A stretch of 15,433 bases of DNA, taken from NCBI GenBank assembly GCA_934167225.1, contig CAKPLD010000022.1, forward strand, positions 1 through 15,433, given 5' to 3'. Position numbers and translations under genes: made by a program. This DNA comes from an uncultured Clostridia bacterium. Its GTDB lineage: Bacteria > Bacillota > Clostridia > TANB77 > CAG-508. Positions 1 to 6,369 of this stretch are shown here, one piece after another; within the stretch, counting starts at the first letter, position 1; the number at the start of each line of letters is the position of its first letter. Under the pieces are notes generated by a model. The model worked only from the letters and a program-made list of their open reading frames with translations. It was not told the DNA's origin and searched no databases.

Positions 1-127
1 TATCTTGAAAAAGGAAGGATGGTGTGGTATGATTAGTATTGTAAAAAAGAAAAACAAAATAAACGAGAAATTACTCTTATAAATGATAAAATAAAAGTAA
101 CTCTCTAAAATTGAATGGGCTTGTAGT
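1..127. other. Left-edge region, no supported gene
   Basis: No convincing coding sequence. The first frame reads a short tail ending at a TAG at 34-36. A second short open stretch in the same frame (37-108) ends at TAA 106-108 and may be the remnant of a gene tail. It contains the left copy of the 24-bp direct repeat (78-101). The 10-mer CTCTAAAATT at about 103-112 recurs inverted at about 339-348. Confidence 0.4.
78..101 (+). repeat. 24-bp direct repeat, left copy
   Basis: The 24 bases beginning TATAAATGATAAAATAAAAG are identical to 15357-15380; the flanking bases differ on both sides. The left copy lies about 315 bp upstream of the serine recombinase start. The two copies enclose about 15.3 kb. 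Possible roles are an attachment-site pair or a duplicated segment; the sequence alone does not decide. Confidence 0.75.
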
Positions 128-340
128 TTGAATGCTATAAAACTTGAACACAAAATGATATTTGAAGGTTGTTTAAGAATTATAGAACATACAAACTTAG
201 CGTATGTAGAACCACATAGAGTAATCATTAAAGATAAGTTATTTTTATTCTTTAATGAACACAATTACTTTTATGTGGGGGATTTAAAGACTAAATATCC
301 TTTATCTCAATTAAAAGACTACATATCAAAAGCTACTTAA
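128..340 (+). CDS. Small hypothetical protein (about 60-70 aa) upstream of the recombinase
   Basis: An open frame from TTG 128, or more plausibly ATG 155, to TAA 338-340. The product is a small basic/aromatic-rich protein with no motif I recognise. Neither start has a visible Shine-Dalgarno sequence. The frame could be a remnant of a longer gene or a small accessory ORF of the recombinase element. Its stop codon lies inside an 11-bp inverted repeat (329-339/372-382) that separates it from the recombinase. Evidence for expression is weak. Confidence 0.3.
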   Translation: MNAIKLEHKMIFEGCLRIIEHTNLAYVEPHRVIIKDKLFLFFNEHNYFYVGDLKTKYPLSQLKDYISKAT

Positions 341-382
341 ATTTTAGAGTTTTTTTGTATTTGAATTTATATAAGTAGCTTT
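329..382 (+). repeat. 11-bp inverted repeat just upstream of the recombinase gene
   Basis: AAAGCTACTTA (329-339) is the exact reverse complement of TAAGTAGCTTT (372-382), with a 32-nt T-rich spacer. It ends 14 nt before the recombinase ribosome binding site. It could be a weak terminator for the small upstream ORF, a recombinase-binding site or an operator. Confidence 0.6.
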
Positions 383-414
383 CCATTCAGCAAGTGAAAG
401 GAGAGTTTAAAATT

Positions 415-2207
415 ATGAGTGAAGAAAAGAAAATTGCAGGAATTTATATTCGTGTGAGTACAGAAGATCAAGTAAGAGAAGGATTTAGTTTAGCAGAGCA
501 AAAAGAGAAACTATTACAACTTTGTAAATTTAAAGAATATGAAGTATTTAGAGTGTATGAAGATGCTGGAATATCAGCAAAAAATATTAAAGATAGACCA
601 GCATTTCAAGAAATGTTAGTAGATATGAAAAATGGTAAAATCAATTATATTGTAGCCTATAAATTAGATAGAGTTACTCGTTCAGTTCGTGATTTAGAAG
701 AACTTATTTCTCAATTAGAATTACACAATACTTATTTGGTATGTGACAAAGATGATGTAAATACTAGTACAGCTAATCGGTAGATTTTTTGTGCGTATGC
801 TAACAGTATTATCACAATTAGAAATAGAGATAGTAAGTGAAAGAACAAAGTTTGGATTAAATGGTGCTATTAAGTCTGGACATTTACCCGGAATTGTACC
901 ATTAGGTTATAAAAAAGATAGCGATAAAAAAACTGTAATTGATGAAACTACAAAAGATGTAGTAATTAGAATATTTAATATGTATTTAGAAGGAAAAAGC
1001 TATCAGCAAATAAGTAATACTTTAAATAAAGAAAAAGTCTTGTATCCTAAACATTGGAGAGATACAACAATAATGAAAATAATAGACAATAAGGTCTATA
1101 TGGGAGATTATGAAAAAGGAAAATCAAATAATAAAGATACTTTAATTTATATGAATGTTATAGAGCCAATTATTAGTCGTGCAATGTGGGAAGAAGCACA
1201 GCACCAAAAAGAGAAAAATCAAAGAAGTTATACAAGAGATAGAGTTTATATATTCTTTCAAAAACTAAAATGTCCAAAATGCAATAGAATTATGAAATGT
1301 AAAGGTTCTGGTGGAACAAAGAGAAAATATATGTATTATACTTGTGAACATTGCAAGATATATTACAGAGAAGACAAAATCGAAGAATGTTTGCAAAGAT
1401 TTATTCTTGAGTTAGTAGAATATGATATGGCAGTAAAGAAATATTTTTTACCAATACTAGCTGACAAAAAAGAAACAAAAACAGAAAAATTAGATCAAGA
1501 AATTGATACATTACAAAAGCAAAAAGAAAGAATAAAGAAAGCTTATGTGAGTGGTATAGTTGAAATGGAAGATTTCTCTGAAGACTATAAAATAATTGAA
1601 GAAAAAATAAATATTTTAGAAACTAAAAGATATGAAAATTTGAATATGAATAGTCTATCTTTTACACTTCAACAATTATTAGCTGACAGAGATATTGAAA
1701 GAGAAAAACTAATAAAAGATAACAAATTAAATGAAACTTTAAAACAAGAATGGAACAAAAAATCAAAAGAAGAAAAGCAAGAATTTATTTCAAAATTTAT
1801 TGAATCAATGACATTATTGAAAAATAAAAAACGGAGAATTTTATATTGATAAAATAAATTTTAGAAGTAGTTATATTGAACAATTAACAAGGTTTTTTAA
1901 GTTAGGAATAGCAGATATATTTGTTCCAGTTGAAATAAATGAAGAAGAAAAAGAAATTAGGACAAGTGTTAATATAAATCAAGAACAATTAGACGATTAT
2001 ATTAAAACTCTTAACAAAGAATTTGAAATAGAATTTTACGAATTATTTTCAAAAAATATGAATGAAAATGAACAAGAAATCGAATTAAAATTAAACAAAG
2101 AAAAGCAAAAATTGATTAGATTAGTTGCTGTAAAAAATGATGAAAAATTTTCAAAATCAAAGAAAGAAAATTATAAAATTGGAGCAGTAATTAGTAATCA
2201 AAAATGA
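415..2207 (+). pseudogene. Large serine recombinase, broken by two frameshifts
   Basis: DNA strand-exchange enzyme of the large serine recombinase family, which moves elements by site-specific recombination. Start chosen at ATG 415, behind GGAG at 400-403; a GTG at 394 lies upstream of that ribosome binding site. The resolvase domain opens with YIRVSTEDQ, the catalytic serine being about residue 15, followed by the YKLDRVTRS helix. The frame stops at TAG 781-783. Deleting C778 restores the conserved STANGRFFVRM stretch and joins the frame to 791-1849. That part carries the Recombinase domain, a CPKC...CEHC zinc ribbon (about 1271-1355) and a long coiled coil. It stops at 1847-1849. Removing one A from the run at 1826-1831 continues the protein (NGEFYIDKINF...) to TGA 2205-2207. 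The repaired protein would be about 596 aa, normal for the family. The broken gene is presumably inactive, or the two insertions are sequencing errors. Confidence 0.88.
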
Positions 2208-2215
2208 AAAGATTA

Positions 2216-2286
2216 GAGGAAAAATTCAATATAAATACAATTTTTGTACACCCATATAGTTCCTAACAAGCACTGAATTTTTCCTC
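2216..2286 (+). repeat. 13-bp inverted repeat downstream of the recombinase
   Basis: GAGGAAAAATTCA (2216-2228) pairs perfectly with TGAATTTTTCCTC (2274-2286). The 45-nt loop contains a smaller hairpin (TACAA-TTT-TTGTA). It lies 9 bp after the repaired recombinase stop. It may be a 3' end or terminator structure of the recombinase gene, or part of the element's end. A palindrome GGGACT-A-AGTCCC follows at about 2308-2320. Confidence 0.6.
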
Positions 2287-2392
2287 CCTAGTCAAAATTC
2301 AAACTATGGGACTAAGTCCCAATCCTTTATAGAATTTTATTCTCCAAATTAATGAAAATATCCTAAGTTTGACAGTAAAAAAATGGAAATAT

Positions 2393-2464
2393 GCACCTGT
2401 AACCTAGTCATATCAACTAAGTCAGGTGCGTAAATTGCTTCCGAAAGTTGTTGTCTTACAACTT
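2393..2464 (-). terminator. Hairpins at the 3' end of the transposase gene
   Basis: Two stem-loops lie between the left IS end and the transposase stop. GCACCTG (about 2393-2399) pairs with CAGGTGC (about 2423-2429) and can extend through TAGT/ACTA. AAGTTGT (2445-2451) pairs with ACAACTT (2458-2464) across the stop codon. On the plus strand the second hairpin is followed by ATTTTTTA, so it could stop transcription entering from the left. On the minus strand the first is followed by a T run about 10 nt further on. A terminator role is inferred. Confidence 0.45.
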
Positions 2465-4189
2465 ATTTTTTACTGTTCCTAAAATTTTTTTTATGTCTTG
2501 TAAAGACCTATTTTTTAGCGAAAAATCAATGTTTATATGTTTTCCAATATCTTTTAAAATTTCGTCAAAATAATTAAATATATAATAATTTTCTTGAATG
2601 TTATAACAATTACATTTGCCAAGGCTTTCAAGGATTTTTCTAACAGAGTATTTTTTATCAAGTTTGTGCTGCAACACTCTTGATAATACCAAGGCTATGT
2701 AGCATGTTAGAAAATGAGCTTCAATGTGTTCTTTTCTTGATACATAGACTGGTCTAGCATCTAATTCACTTTTGGTAACTTTAAATGTCTCTTCTATTCG
2801 CCACAAACCTCTGTATATATCAATAATTTCATCTGGTGTTTTATCAAATTCGCTTGATACTATCATGTAGTATCCATCAAGTTTTTCTTCTTCTGCAATT
2901 TTATCTTCATCAAGTGAAAGCTGAGATTTTGCTTCGATAATTTCGCCTGTATTTTTATCGAAAACTAGATGTTTTACATATTTGCTTGCTCCAACACAAT
3001 TTTTCTTATTGTATTTTTGTACATTTCCAATTAAGTCTCTTGCTTTGTCTATAGCTGGCTGTCTTTCGGCTTTAGCTCGTTTGGCGTAGTCTGCACTCCA
3101 GAAAACAACTTGCTGTTCATCTACATTTTGTTTTATTTTTATGGTTTTTCCATTTTTATCTTTTTTGGTTATTGTTATTTCTCTTGGGCATTTACGAAAT
3201 TTCTTTTTATAAGTTTTATCTTCGTTGTATTGATAGCCTTCTTCATCTAAAACATAATTCTTTAAATCCTTATTGGCACCTCTGATACTAAGACTCATAA
3301 CGTATCCATTACCAATAGCTTTGTTGTAGGCGATGTTGTTGCCTGTATTTAGTCCTTTGTCAGCAACTACAATTACTTTTCCAATATTATAATTTTTTTG
3401 TAACTCTTGTACCATTGGTTTTAAGGTTAAACAGTCATTAGTATTACTTTCAAATAATTTGTAGCACATTGGTAATCCTAGAGAATCCATAAATAATCCC
3501 ATTTGAACAATTGGATTTGGTCTATGTTCTTTGTTTACACCTTTTTTTCTAAGTTCATCTGGATCATCTATTTCAAAATAATAATTTGTAACATCATAGA
3601 AAACGGCTTCATTTTGAGGTTTATATTGATTTTCAATACGGTCATAGATAAAGTGTTGAATTGTTTCTTTAAATGGTTCTATATATCCTAAAGCATTATA
3701 AACTTCTTTTAAAGTGAAATCAGTGTTTTCAAAAAATAGTTCTTTGTTTTCGTAGGTAGATTTTTTTGAATCAGGGAATAGGCACCTAGCAAAAACTAAT
3801 AATTTCATAATATTATTAATTTTAAATTCTGATACATTTCTATCTTTAAATTTATTTATTAAAAATTTATCAATTTCTAATTCGTGGTAAACTTTAGATA
3901 GGGCAACGTAACCGAAATTTTTTAAAGTATCAGTACCAACTTTTAATTTTTCTTTTTTATCTAATTTTATTAAAATTGGCTGTTTTGATATTTTTTCTTC
4001 CTGATTCATTTGATTTACTACTTCTTTAAAATAAGATATTGGGTCATCATATTTATTTTTTAACGTTTCTAGGTCTCCTAAATATTCAATGGTAGTATTT
4101 TTTACTTTTCCATTTGCATCTCTATAACCTCTACGTATAGAGAGTGTTGTTTTTCCACTTTTTTTATTTTTCATTATATTCAAATACAT
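2456..4189 (-). CDS. IS1634-family DDE transposase
   Basis: Transposase of 577 aa, normal length for IS1634/IS1549-like enzymes, catalysing cut-and-paste movement of the surrounding element. The N-terminus is the typical basic stretch (SGKTTLSIRRGYRDANGKVK) followed by EYLGDL. DDE catalytic residues are recognisable: D199 in FYDVTNYYF, D277 in VVADKGLNTG, and E466 or E467 in YRGLWRIEETFK. An insertion of about 150 residues separates the second D from the E, as usual in the IS4-related superfamily. ATG at 4189 follows GGAG at 8-nt spacing. No frameshift or internal stop is seen, so it could be active. The short plus-strand open frame at 3503-3691 inside it is antisense noise. Confidence 0.93.
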   Translation of the reverse strand: MYLNIMKNKKSGKTTLSIRRGYRDANGKVKNTTIEYLGDLETLKNKYDDPISYFKEVVNQMNQEEKISKQPILIKLDKKEKLKVGTDTLKNFGYVALSKVYHELEIDKFLINKFKDRNVSEFKINNIMKLLVFARCLFPDSKKSTYENKELFFENTDFTLKEVYNALGYIEPFKETIQHFIYDRIENQYKPQNEAVFYDVTNYYFEIDDPDELRKKGVNKEHRPNPIVQMGLFMDSLGLPMCYKLFESNTNDCLTLKPMVQELQKNYNIGKVIVVADKGLNTGNNIAYNKAIGNGYVMSLSIRGANKDLKNYVLDEEGYQYNEDKTYKKKFRKCPREITITKKDKNGKTIKIKQNVDEQQVVFWSADYAKRAKAERQPAIDKARDLIGNVQKYNKKNCVGASKYVKHLVFDKNTGEIIEAKSQLSLDEDKIAEEEKLDGYYMIVSSEFDKTPDEIIDIYRGLWRIEETFKVTKSELDARPVYVSRKEHIEAHFLTCYIALVLSRVLQHKLDKKYSVRKILESLGKCNCYNIQENYYIFNYFDEILKDIGKHINIDFSLKNRSLQDIKKILGTVKNKL

Positions 4190-4213
4190 ATCTTTAGCTC
4201 CTTAGTTTTTATG

Positions 4214-4242
4214 ATTATATCACAAAAGAAAACAAAAGACAA
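4214..4242 (-). promoter_or_regulatory. Promoter of the transposase gene
   Basis: On the minus strand: -35 TTGTCT (4237-4242), a 17-nt spacer and -10 TATAAT (4214-4219), ending about 24 bp before the ATG. Inferred from box quality and spacing. Confidence 0.65.
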
Positions 4243-4406
4243 CAAAAAACGGTAAAATAATTGACAAAAAAATTAGCCTTGATTTCAAGACTTTCAAAGA
4301 TTATTTTTAAGAAAAAAATGTCAAAGTACGGAAATGTTAAAATAATATGTATTAGTTACAAAATTGGAAAAAATTGGAAAAAATATGAATTTTAAGGGTA
4401 AATCAC

Positions 4407-4435
4407 TTGATTTTCAAAAGAAAATATGGTATAAA
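4407..4435 (+). promoter_or_regulatory. Promoter of the abi leader RNA
   Basis: -35 TTGATT (4407-4412), exactly 17 nt, then -10 TATAAA (4430-4435). The conserved RNA copy begins 11 nt after the first base of the -10 box, so transcription should start at or near its 5' end. The TTG at 4407 that opens the longest Abi frame is this -35 box, which argues against its use as a start codon. Confidence 0.7.
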
Positions 4436-4440
4436 TATAT

Positions 4441-4486
4441 TGAGTGGTACTCAAGAAACTTTCGAAGCCTTGAGTCATTTTTTATA
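4441..4486 (+). ncRNA. Structured RNA, copy A, in the abi leader (abiF-RNA-like)
   Basis: The 39-nt segment 4441-4479 folds into a 7-bp stem, ACTCAAG (4449-4455) with CTTGAGT (4469-4475). It encloses an AAA bulge and a small CTT-TCG-AAG hairpin. Copy B at 5403-5441 has the same loop, but three of the seven stem pairs are changed with compensation on both sides. That is direct covariation evidence for an RNA structure. The stem is followed by CATTTTTT, like an intrinsic terminator, so most transcripts may stop before the abi gene. I recall a published conserved motif named for abiF next to Abi_2 genes; this matches in context, but I cannot check the consensus. Confidence 0.75.
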
Positions 4487-4502
4487 TAATCTGGAGGTAA
4501 CA

Positions 4503-5351
4503 TTGAAAGAATACAAGACTAATGAACAATTAATTGAATATTTAATATCTAAAAATGTGATTATAGAAGATAAAGAAAAAGCATTAAGAAATATAGAAAG
4601 ATACTCATATTATTCTATTGTTAATGGATATAAAAGTGTTTTTAAAGATGAAGATAATAATTATAAACCTAATGTTACTTTTGAAGAAATATTTGCTCTA
4701 TATGAGTTTGATAAAAACATAAAAGCTATATTTTTAAAATTTACTTTAGAAATAGAAGTTATAATAAAATCACTTGTGGCAAATACTCTAGCAGAAAAAT
4801 ATGGCGTTCAAGATTACTTAAAAATAGAGAATTTTGATGAAAATGTTAATGAAGATTTAAAAAATAATTTAATTGAAAATATTAATAAAGAGATAGATGA
4901 CAACTATAATAAACATACAGCAATTAAACATTATAAAGATACATATAATTTTATTCCACCTTTTGTACTAACTAAAATTTTAACATTTGGTGCTATTAGT
5001 AGGTATTATGGATTACTTAAACAAAATGATAGACAAGAGATAAGTAAATATTTTAAAATTTCTGATAAGCTATTAAAACAAATACTTGTAAACTTAACAA
5101 TGATAAGAAATATATCTGCACACTCAGATAGACTATTCTGTTATCGTAACAAGTATTACATTAGTTTCAAAAATATAGATAAAAACTATAAAAGAAATGG
5201 TAACTTTACTAATATATACATGATTATACAGTGTATGAAAGTTTTATTAGATGAAGAAAAATTCAAAGAATTTGAAGATTTATTTAATATAGAAGTCAAC
5301 AAACTAAAAGATAAATTAAATTCAATTCAATTAATATTAATGATATATTAA
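4503..5351 (+). CDS. Abi_2 family (AbiD/AbiF-type) abortive infection protein
   Basis: Protein of 282 aa in the Abi_2 family, known for phage-triggered abortive infection. TTG 4503 is chosen because GGAGG lies 5 nt upstream; the longer frame from 4407 runs through the promoter and structured leader. Family features, in order: a start like EYKTNEQLIEYLISKNVII, then ERYSYYSIVNGYKSVF, then the FALYEFDKNIKAIF stretch typical of these proteins. Near the C-terminus, RNISAHSDRLF supplies an R-x4-H motif (R202, H207), as in HEPN-type RNases. RNA cleavage as the toxic activity is inferred from that motif. The flanking RNA copies suggest an RNA-protein pair in which the RNA may hold the protein inactive. 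No other gene shares the transcript. Confidence 0.88.
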   Translation: MKEYKTNEQLIEYLISKNVIIEDKEKALRNIERYSYYSIVNGYKSVFKDEDNNYKPNVTFEEIFALYEFDKNIKAIFLKFTLEIEVIIKSLVANTLAEKYGVQDYLKIENFDENVNEDLKNNLIENINKEIDDNYNKHTAIKHYKDTYNFIPPFVLTKILTFGAISRYYGLLKQNDRQEISKYFKISDKLLKQILVNLTMIRNISAHSDRLFCYRNKYYISFKNIDKNYKRNGNFTNIYMIIQCMKVLLDEEKFKEFEDLFNIEVNKLKDKLNSIQLILMIY

Positions 5352-5391
5352 GGATAATGGGATTTAATGTATAAAAAATATATCTTTACCA

Positions 5392-5397
5392 TATAAT
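5392..5397 (+). promoter_or_regulatory. -10 box of RNA copy B
   Basis: TATAAT at 5392-5397 lies exactly 11 nt (start to start) before the conserved TGAGTGG, the same spacing as in copy A. No good -35 box is visible; the best is a weak TGTATA at 5368-5373 with an 18-nt spacer. Independent transcription of copy B is inferred from the conserved spacing. Confidence 0.55.
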
Positions 5398-5402
5398 ATT
5401 TA

Positions 5403-5477
5403 TGAGTGGTACTTAGAAAACTTTCGAAGCTCTAAGTCATTCAAACAATAGCCTAGGATTTAATTCTAGGCTATTTC
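5403..5477 (+). ncRNA. Structured RNA, copy B, downstream of abi
   Basis: Second copy of the abi-associated RNA. The first 39 nt match copy A except at six positions, which form three compensatory pairs in the stem ACTTAGA (5411-5417) with TCTAAGT (5431-5437). The loop AAACTTTCGAAGC is unchanged. A second stem follows, AATAGCCTAG (5447-5456) with CTAGGCTATT (5466-5475), probably the terminator, giving a transcript of about 75 nt. It begins about 50 bp after the abi stop. A free small RNA that controls the Abi protein is the natural reading (inference). Confidence 0.75.
5447..5477 (+). terminator. Terminator hairpin of RNA copy B
   Basis: Perfect 10-bp stem AATAGCCTAG/CTAGGCTATT with a 9-nt loop, followed by only a short U tract (ATTTC). 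It may be a terminator or part of the mature RNA's structure, and may also end abi transcripts. Confidence 0.6.
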
Positions 5478-5506
5478 TAGTATCTATTAAAATTTAGTCA
5501 AAAATA

Positions 5507-5535
5507 TTGAAAATCTGATTAAAAACAAGTATAAT
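5507..5535 (+). promoter_or_regulatory. Strong promoter of an unidentified RNA
   Basis: TTGAAA (5507-5512), 17 nt, TATAAT (5530-5535). A palindrome TTATCA-GT-TGATAA (5540-5553) sits at the expected transcription start. The core ATCAGTTGAT recurs at 5830-5839, again 12 nt after the start of a -10-like box. Confidence 0.7.
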
Positions 5536-5541
5536 TGCATT

Positions 5542-5731
5542 ATCAGTTGATAAGTCAATTTTTTTTTGAGCAAAATGTGGGAGGAGTACTATTAAAAATA
5601 GGCAATTCTTTCGCAAATAACCTCCTAAAACGCTCCATTATGTTTAAATATATTTAACTTAACCCTCTACTACTTTTGTAGTAAGACGGGAGCCTAAATG
5701 ATTTTGGAGAGTTCTAGCAACTCTTCTTTTT
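5542..5731 (+). ncRNA. Candidate structured small RNA, about 190 nt, unknown class
   Basis: Non-coding interval framed by a near-consensus promoter and an intrinsic terminator. Visible helices: GGGAGG (about 5569-5574) with CCTCCT enclosing CTATT-AAA-AATAG; GCTCC with GGAGC (about 5631 and 5691); a TACTAC-TTTT-GTAGTA hairpin inside the latter; and the terminator stem. It is richer in G and C than its surroundings. The size fits 6S RNA or a leader RNA, but I do not recognise conserved bases of 6S, T-box, SRP or a known riboswitch. No convincing downstream gene makes a cis-regulator unlikely. Confidence 0.5.
5706..5731 (+). terminator. Intrinsic terminator of the ~190-nt RNA
   Basis: GGAGAGTT (5706-5713) pairs with AACTCTTC (5719-5726) over an 8-bp stem with one G-U pair and a 5-nt loop. 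TTTTT follows at 5727-5731. Confidence 0.75.
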
Positions 5732-5842
5732 AAGTTCTATATTATTATTTTTTATAGAAACAGTATATCAAACATTTGTTTAAAACTCAACGTTTATTGA
5801 AAATAATTTTATTATGTTATAGTTTATATATCAGTTGATTAA

Positions 5843-5989
5843 TTGGATTATTTTTCCCAAGCAATTGGAAAGAAATACGTTGCAAAAGATGACGATATTA
5901 CATATTCATTGACATTTTTTTCTACAACACGAGTAAAATATGTCGCTAGTTATAAATACGGTAATTTACCAGATACGGAATTAAAATGA
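5843..5989 (+). pseudogene. Remnant of an unidentified protein, 3' end only
   Basis: A 48-codon open stretch ends at TGA 5987-5989. It reads like ordinary protein (GKKYVAKDDDITYSLTFF, then VKYVASYKYGNLPDTELK) and uses less extreme codons than the flanks. There is no ribosome binding site before TTG 5843, and the frame is closed by a TAA just upstream. It is probably the C-terminal remnant of a lost gene; the family is not recognised. It could also be a chance open frame. Confidence 0.35.
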
Positions 5990-6064
5990 ATAATAATTAG
6001 AAAAATATAACAAGTTTCAGCAGATGTACTGACAAATGTATTACCTAAAGCAATATAAAAAAAG

Positions 6065-6095
6065 ACCTATAACTAAACCGCATTTAGTTATAGGT
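6065..6095 (-). terminator. Terminator of tRNA-Leu
   Basis: Perfect 13-bp stem ACCTATAACTAAA (6065-6077) with TTTAGTTATAGGT (6083-6095) and a 5-nt loop. On the minus strand it is followed by a run of seven T (6057-6063). It ends the tRNA transcript coming from the right and could also slow plus-strand transcription. Confidence 0.85.
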
Positions 6096-6131
6096 TACAT
6101 CATATATAAAATCAAGCAATTTATGCGAATT

Positions 6132-6218
6132 TGGTGCAGGTGGTGGGGGTCGAACCCACACGAATGTTACTTCGCAGGATTTTGAGTCCTGTGCGTCTGC
6201 CAATTCCGCCACACCTGC
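6132..6218 (-). tRNA. tRNA-Leu (CAA)
   Basis: On the minus strand, 87 nt from GCAGGTG to an encoded CCA. The acceptor stem GCAGGTG pairs with CACCTGC. The D arm is TGGCGGAATTGGCAGACGC. The anticodon stem CAGGA/TCCTG holds loop CTCAAAA with anticodon CAA (reads UUG). A long variable arm (class II) and GGGTTCGACCC in the T arm are present. All parts match tRNA-Leu. It is a single gene with its own promoter and terminator. Confidence 0.96.
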
Positions 6219-6235
6219 ATATCTAATACTAGTAT

Positions 6236-6264
6236 ATTCTAGCATAGATTTTTCAAAATGTCTA
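6236..6264 (-). promoter_or_regulatory. Promoter of tRNA-Leu
   Basis: On the minus strand: -35 TAGACA (6259-6264), 17-nt spacer, -10 TAGAAT (6236-6241), ending 17 bp before the tRNA. Confidence 0.6.
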
Positions 6265-6287
6265 TAATTTTTTTAAACATATCAAAA

Positions 6288-6313
6288 AAATTTTAGAACC
6301 AAATTTTAGAACC
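6288..6313. repeat. Tandem 13-bp repeat, two copies
   Basis: AAATTTTAGAACC occurs twice back to back (6288-6300 and 6301-6313) between the tRNA promoter and the membrane-protein gene. AAACATATCAA also occurs on both sides. No function is apparent. Confidence 0.7.
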
Positions 6314-6369
6314 TTTATAAAACATATCAATGTTTTACTTATTCTATATACTACTACTTTGAATTGTAA

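Larger units (their letters stand above)
2361..4332 (-). mobile_element. IS1634-family insertion sequence, about 2.0 kb
   Basis: Contains one intact transposase on the minus strand. Imperfect terminal inverted repeats are proposed: left TCCTAAGTTTGACAGT (2361-2376) against the complement of 4317-4332, TCCGTACTTTGACATT, matching at 12 of 16 positions with an uninterrupted TTTGACA core. No clean target-site duplication is visible, so the outer ends may be off by a few bases. The element separates the broken recombinase from the Abi gene. The intact transposase suggests a fairly recent insertion. Confidence 0.7.

Noticed and set aside
778..1831. Programmed frameshifting of the recombinase
   Set aside because: C778 is not at a slippery sequence and family members are encoded in one frame; two unrelated sites in one gene fit mutation or sequencing error better.
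3503..3691. Plus-strand open frame of 62 codons
   Set aside because: Antisense to the intact transposase, hydrophobic low-complexity product, no ribosome binding site.
2356..4338. Target-site duplication of the IS
   Set aside because: Only a loose match (AAATAT against AAATGT) is seen next to the proposed ends; too weak to call.
4441..4480. T-box leader, because of GAGTGGTAC resembling the T-box GGTGGTACC element
   Set aside because: No stem I, no specifier loop and no full T-box consensus; the gene behind it is not an aminoacyl-tRNA or amino-acid gene; and the element is repeated after the gene.
4407..4502. Longer Abi protein starting at TTG 4407
   Set aside because: This TTG is the -35 box of a 17-nt-spaced promoter, and the extension translates the structured RNA copy. 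TTG 4503 has a GGAGG at 5 nt.
5542..5731. 6S RNA
   Set aside because: Size and promoter/terminator fit, but the 5' and 3' ends do not pair into the single long helix with a central bubble. Left as unidentified.
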